Below, in pieces: positions 59,442 through 64,000 of a stretch of 64,000 bases of DNA. The DNA is from Enterobacter sp. JBIWA008 (GTDB lineage: Bacteria > Pseudomonadota > Gammaproteobacteria > Enterobacterales > Enterobacteriaceae). Numbering within the stretch: the stretch's first letter is position 1; each line of letters begins with the position of its first letter. Location of the stretch: assembly GCF_019968765.1 (NCBI RefSeq), contig NZ_CP074149.1, positions 3,720,001-3,784,000 of the forward strand, read 5' to 3'. Made by a program: the position numbers and the translations under genes. Below the pieces are notes generated by a model. That model had not been told where the DNA came from, made no database searches, and worked only from the letters and a program-made list of their open reading frames with translations.

Positions 59442-59545
59442 GGCAATATCACCGCCCAGCGCACGGCCAGCCCGATAAAGACAACCAACACCAGCGCCAG
59501 CAAAAGCCGAACCAGAGCAGACAGAGAAAAAAGGGACGTTGACAT
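59438..59545 (-). CDS. Small single-helix membrane ORF leading the metal ABC operon
   Basis: 35 codons, found by reading the leader. The product is one hydrophobic helix flanked by Ser at the N-terminus and Arg/Trp near the end (MSTSLFSLSALVRLLLALVL, then VVFIGLAVRWAVILP). Its stop overlaps the ATPase start by four bases, so the two are probably translationally coupled. The upstream sequence GGTG is a weak ribosome site. No known family is recognised. It may be a transporter accessory microprotein or only a coupling leader. Confidence 0.55.
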   Translation of the reverse strand: MSTSLFSLSALVRLLLALVLVVFIGLAVRWAVILP

Positions 59546-59559
59546 TTCGACACCAAATC

Positions 59560-59580
59560 AAATGTTATAACATAACAATA
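59560..59580 (-). promoter_or_regulatory. Zur-like box
   Basis: AAATGTTATAACATAACA with a perfect TGTTATAACA core matches the enterobacterial Zur consensus around ATGTTATA-N-TATAACAT. It lies 15 bases before the small ORF that starts the metal transporter operon, so zinc-dependent repression is likely. Confidence 0.7.
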
Positions 59581-59664
59581 ATAAAAGGCAGTTAAGATGT
59601 AAATGGCGGGTTTGAAAAGGGAGTGTGGCGAAATGTTTCTGCGGGAAATAGGTGCGCGCGGGTG

Positions 59665-59685
59665 CCCTCTCCCACAGGGAGAGGG
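59665..59685. repeat. Intergenic palindromic repeat, copy 3
   Basis: CCCTCTCCC-ACA-GGGAGAGGG, 16 bases after the end of mltB (minus strand). It may serve as its transcript end. Confidence 0.75.
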
Positions 59686-59700
59686 GGGGAATAAGGTGAC

Positions 59701-60801
59701 TTACTGACTAAACGGTGACACAGCCGGCACGCGGGCCTGCGATACCGCCAGCCCCAGCTGCCATACGGCCATCGCATAGTGAGTGCTGTGGTTATAACGG
59801 GTGATGGTGTAGAAGTTCGGCATGCCGTACCAGTACTGATAGCCGGTTCCCACGTCCAGACGCAGCAGACTCACCTGATCAACATTGCCCAGCGGCTGCG
59901 TTGGCGTTAAGCCTGCCGCCGTCAGCTGCGCAACGCTGTATTTGGTTTTGAATCCATTTTCCAGGCCAAACGCTTCGCCGTTCGCCTGCACCGCAACCTG
60001 GCCGCCCGGCGTCCAGCCGTGCGCTTTGAAGTAGTTCGCCACGCTGCCGATGGCATCCACCGGATCCCACAGGTTAATGTGACCATCGCCGTTAAAGTCG
60101 ACCGCGTACTGCTTATAGGAGGACGGCATAAACTGGCCGTAGCCCATTGCACCGGCAAACGACCCTTTCAGATCGAGCGGATCGTCCTGCTCGTTGCGCG
60201 CCATCAGCAGGAAGGTTTCTAGCTCGGAAGAGAAATACTCCGCGCGGCGCGGATAGTTAAAGGAGAGCGTCGCCAGCGCATCCAGAATGCGGGTTTTACC
60301 CATCACGCGGCCCCAGCGGGTTTCCACACCGATGATCCCGACGATGATTTCCGGCGGTACGCCGTAGACCTGCCACGCCCGGTTGAGCGCATCTTCATAC
60401 TGATTCCAGAACGCCACGCCGTTTTGCACGTTGTCCGGGGTAATAAACTGTTTACGGTAGCGCAGCCACGCGCCGTTCGGCCCGCTCGGCGCCTGGGCCG
60501 TCGGCGCCTGCCTGTCCATCAGGCGCAGCACGTAGTCCAGACGCTTCGCCTGAGACAAAATTTCGTGCAGCTGTTGTCTGTCAAAGCCGTGTTTGCTCAC
60601 CATTTTATCGATGAACTGCTCGGCCGCCGGGTTATTCGCGAAGTCGCCGCCCATCTGCATCATATTGTGCTGCGGCTCCAGCAGGAATCCTCCGGAAGGC
60701 GCGCCCGCCGTTTGCTGAACGGCTTCGGTCTTAGGTTTGCTACTACAGGCAGACAGCAGAATAAGCGCAGGCAACAGCGCTGCATAACGACGCTTGAACA
60801 T
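59701..60801 (-). CDS. mltB: Membrane-bound lytic murein transglycosylase B
   Basis: 366 residues from the ATG at 60801. A frame to 60909 is longer but lies before the lipoprotein signal. The signal peptide ends in LLSAC, a lipobox. The catalytic glutamate is in GIIGVETRWGRVMGK near residue 166, and the family segments MGYGQFMPSSYKQYAVDFNGDGHINLW follow. MltB cuts peptidoglycan to 1,6-anhydromuropeptides at the outer membrane. It is divergent from the srl operon as in E. coli. Confidence 0.95.
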   Translation of the reverse strand: MFKRRYAALLPALILLSACSSKPKTEAVQQTAGAPSGGFLLEPQHNMMQMGGDFANNPAAEQFIDKMVSKHGFDRQQLHEILSQAKRLDYVLRLMDRQAPTAQAPSGPNGAWLRYRKQFITPDNVQNGVAFWNQYEDALNRAWQVYGVPPEIIVGIIGVETRWGRVMGKTRILDALATLSFNYPRRAEYFSSELETFLLMARNEQDDPLDLKGSFAGAMGYGQFMPSSYKQYAVDFNGDGHINLWDPVDAIGSVANYFKAHGWTPGGQVAVQANGEAFGLENGFKTKYSVAQLTAAGLTPTQPLGNVDQVSLLRLDVGTGYQYWYGMPNFYTITRYNHSTHYAMAVWQLGLAVSQARVPAVSPFSQ

Positions 60802-61002
60802 GAGACATCCATTTAACGGGTTCGATAAGAACCCAGTATGGTAAAGCATCCCCAACACCTCAAGGAAGCGGTACGCACCTCCCCCACGCAAATCCGCCCT
60901 TTTTTCCACCGAAAATCATTGCCCCCATCAATTAACTTTCAAAATAATCCATTTTTCTTTCATTGTGAGATCTAATTAACACTTTAAAACCTTTCAAAGT
61001 GA

Positions 61003-62573
<1,571 letters not shown>

Positions 62574-62585
62574 GAGGTTCCTGCG

Positions 62586-62948
62586 ATGACCATCATTTAC
62601 CAGACCACCATTACCCGCATCGGCCAGAGTGCGGCCGACGCGCTGAGCGACCAGATGCTGATCACCTTCCGCGAAGGGGCGCCTGCGGATATCGAAGAGT
62701 TTTGTTTTATCCACTGCCACGGCGAGCTGAAGGGTGAACTGAAGGCCGGGAGCCAGCTGGAGCTGGGCGAGGCGCGCTATGCCGTGACCGCCGTCGGCGA
62801 TGTGGCCGAGCAAAACCTGCGCGAGCTGGGCCACATCACCCTGCGTTTCGACGGCCAGCCGCAGGCGGAATACCCCGGCACGGTTCACGTGGCGGGCCCG
62901 GTTCCGCAGGCTGTCACCCCAGGCTGCACGTTAAAATTTGTTGCGTAA
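62586..62948 (+). CDS. srlB: Glucitol PTS EIIA component SrlB
   Basis: 120 residues, family length. The EFCFIHCHGELKG segment near residue 39 carries the phosphorylated His. The C-terminus has the GTVHVAGPVP and TPGCTLKF pattern. It passes phosphate from HPr to SrlE. It lies 12 bases after srlE. Confidence 0.95.
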   Translation: MTIIYQTTITRIGQSAADALSDQMLITFREGAPADIEEFCFIHCHGELKGELKAGSQLELGEARYAVTAVGDVAEQNLRELGHITLRFDGQPQAEYPGTVHVAGPVPQAVTPGCTLKFVA

Positions 62949-62962
62949 TTAAGGAGAATCAC

Positions 62963-63742
62963 ATGAGTCAGGTTGCCGTTGTCATTGGTGGGGGACAAAC
63001 CTTAGGCGAGTTCCTCTGCCGTGGGCTTGCCGCAGAGGGCTACCGCGTGGCGGTCGTGGACATTCAGAGTGAAAAAGCCGCCCGCGTGGCGGATACCATT
63101 AACACCGAGTTTGGCGAAGGGATGGCGTACGGGTTTGACGCCGACGCCACCAGCGAGCAGAGCGTGATGGCGCTGGCCCGCGGCGTGGACGAGATTTTTG
63201 GGCGTACCGACCTGCTGGTCTACAGCGCGGGGATTGCGAAAGCGGCCTTTATTAGCGATTTCGAACTGGGAGATTTTGACCGCTCGCTGCAGGTCAATCT
63301 GGTGGGCTATTTCCTCTGCGCCCGCGAGTTTTCCCGTCTGATGATCCGCGACGGCATTCAGGGGCGCATCATTCAGATCAACTCCAAGTCAGGGAAAGTG
63401 GGCAGCAAGCACAACTCCGGCTACAGCGCGGCGAAGTTTGGCGGCGTGGGGCTGACGCAGTCTCTGGCACTGGACCTGGCCGAATACGGCATTACCGTTC
63501 ACTCTCTGATGCTGGGCAATCTGCTGAAATCGCCGATGTTCCAGTCCCTGCTGCCGCAGTATGCCACCAAGCTCGGCATCAAAGCGGAAGAAGTGGAACA
63601 GTACTACATCGATAAAGTGCCGCTCAAGCGCGGGTGCGATTATCAGGACGTGCTGAACATGCTGCTGTTTTACGCCAGCCCGAAAGCCTCGTACTGCACC
63701 GGGCAGTCGATTAACGTCACCGGCGGGCAGGTAATGTTCTGA
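62963..63742 (+). CDS. srlD: Sorbitol-6-phosphate 2-dehydrogenase SrlD
   Basis: 259 residues, a classical SDR: GGGQTLGEFLCRGLAAEG near residue 9, YSAGIAKAAF near 87, INSKSGKVGSKHNSGYSAAKFGGVG with the catalytic Tyr and Lys near 154-158. It oxidises glucitol-6-phosphate to fructose-6-phosphate with NAD. The start has AAGGAG upstream. Confidence 0.96.
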   Translation: MSQVAVVIGGGQTLGEFLCRGLAAEGYRVAVVDIQSEKAARVADTINTEFGEGMAYGFDADATSEQSVMALARGVDEIFGRTDLLVYSAGIAKAAFISDFELGDFDRSLQVNLVGYFLCAREFSRLMIRDGIQGRIIQINSKSGKVGSKHNSGYSAAKFGGVGLTQSLALDLAEYGITVHSLMLGNLLKSPMFQSLLPQYATKLGIKAEEVEQYYIDKVPLKRGCDYQDVLNMLLFYASPKASYCTGQSINVTGGQVMF

Positions 63743-63763
63743 ACGAGTGGGCAGATGCCCTCA

Positions 63764-63784
63764 CCCTCTCCCACAGGGAGAGGG
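63764..63784. repeat. Intergenic palindromic repeat, copy 4, inside srl operon
   Basis: CCCTCTCCC-ACA-GGGAGAGGG in the 61-base gap between srlD and gutM. It is preceded by GCCCTCA, as in longer copies, and may reduce read-through into the regulator genes. Confidence 0.75.
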
Positions 63785-63803
63785 GATAAAACAAGGAGCC
63801 GAT

Positions 63804-64000
63804 ATGGTCACCGCACTCATCACCGTTGCCGCCCTCGCCTGGATCTGCCAGATGGCGTTCGGCGGCTGGCAAATCCACCAGTTTAACCGCGCGTTTGACG
63901 CCCTGTGCCAGAAAGGTCGCGTCGGGGTCGGACGTTCCGGCGGACGCTTTAAACCGCGCGTGGTCGTCGCCGTTGCGCTGGATGAAAACAATAACGTCTG
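63804..64000 (+). CDS. gutM: Glucitol operon activator GutM (5' part)
   Basis: The first 65 codons are seen and the gene runs off the window. The start has AAGGAG upstream. The N-terminal hydrophobic stretch (VTALITVAALAWICQMAFGGWQI) and the GRVGVGRSGGRFKPRVVVAVALDE segment match E. coli GutM (SrlM). GutM activates the srl operon. Confidence 0.92.
   Translation, partial: MVTALITVAALAWICQMAFGGWQIHQFNRAFDALCQKGRVGVGRSGGRFKPRVVVAVALDENNNV

Noticed and set aside
60960-60990. CRP site upstream of srlA
   Set aside because: Only the TGTGA half is present. The other half is a poor match, so I do not list it although CRP control of srl is known in E. coli.

Overview
The window is a chromosomal segment of a member of the Enterobacteriaceae, most likely Enterobacter or a close genus such as Lelliottia or Leclercia. 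From about 30.6 kb to the right end the gene order follows the Escherichia coli yqaE-ygaV-ygaP-stpA-alaE-ygaC-ygaM-nrdHIEF-proVWX-mprA-emrAB-luxS-micA-gshA-yqaA-yqaB-tRNA(Arg)x4-tRNA(Ser)-csrA-alaS-recX-recA-pncC-mltB-srl region, with near-identical proteins. The left 30 kb is accessory relative to E. coli K-12. No phage, insertion sequence or CRISPR array is visible.

Left region (1-16.6 kb): the 3' end of a giant repeat adhesin is followed by its own type I secretion machine (TolC-like outer membrane protein, LapB-type ABC exporter, HlyD-type adaptor). Next come a higBA-type toxin-antitoxin pair, nudI, an AraC-type regulator, a SnoaL-like protein, a PLP aminotransferase, a LysR regulator divergent from an SDR that lacks the usual catalytic residues, and a methyltransferase.

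Catabolic region (16.6-30.6 kb): two operons on the minus strand, each with a divergent LysR regulator and a perfect palindrome between regulator and operon. The first encodes an MFS permease, an SDR and a transketolase split into two genes. The second encodes an ankyrin-repeat protein, FdrA, a DUF1116 (YlbE-like) protein, a purine/xanthine-type permease, a carbamate kinase and an amidohydrolase with a twin-arginine signal. This second set looks like a pathway that opens an N-containing ring, transfers a carbamoyl group to phosphate and makes ATP from carbamoyl phosphate. It resembles the end of E. coli allantoin/oxamate fermentation but lacks the third subunit (YlbF/AllH). It is the best candidate here for an undescribed pathway.

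Core region (30.6-64 kb): house-keeping and stress genes. These are nucleoid protein StpA, alanine exporter AlaE, the class Ib ribonucleotide reductase behind two NrdR boxes, the ProU osmoprotectant transporter, the EmrAB pump with its MprA repressor, LuxS, the sigma-E-dependent sRNA MicA, GshA, a five-tRNA cluster, CsrA, AlaS, and RecA with a clear LexA box. Three departures from E. coli stand out. A frameshifted, truncated leuA-type remnant lies between emrB and luxS. An intact MFS gene sits where K-12 has the ygaY pseudogene. A zinc/manganese-type ABC operon with a Zur-like box and a 35-codon leader membrane ORF is inserted between pncC and mltB. A short palindromic repeat (CCCTCTCCC/GGGAGAGGG) occurs four times between genes. 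The window ends inside the glucitol operon, in gutM.
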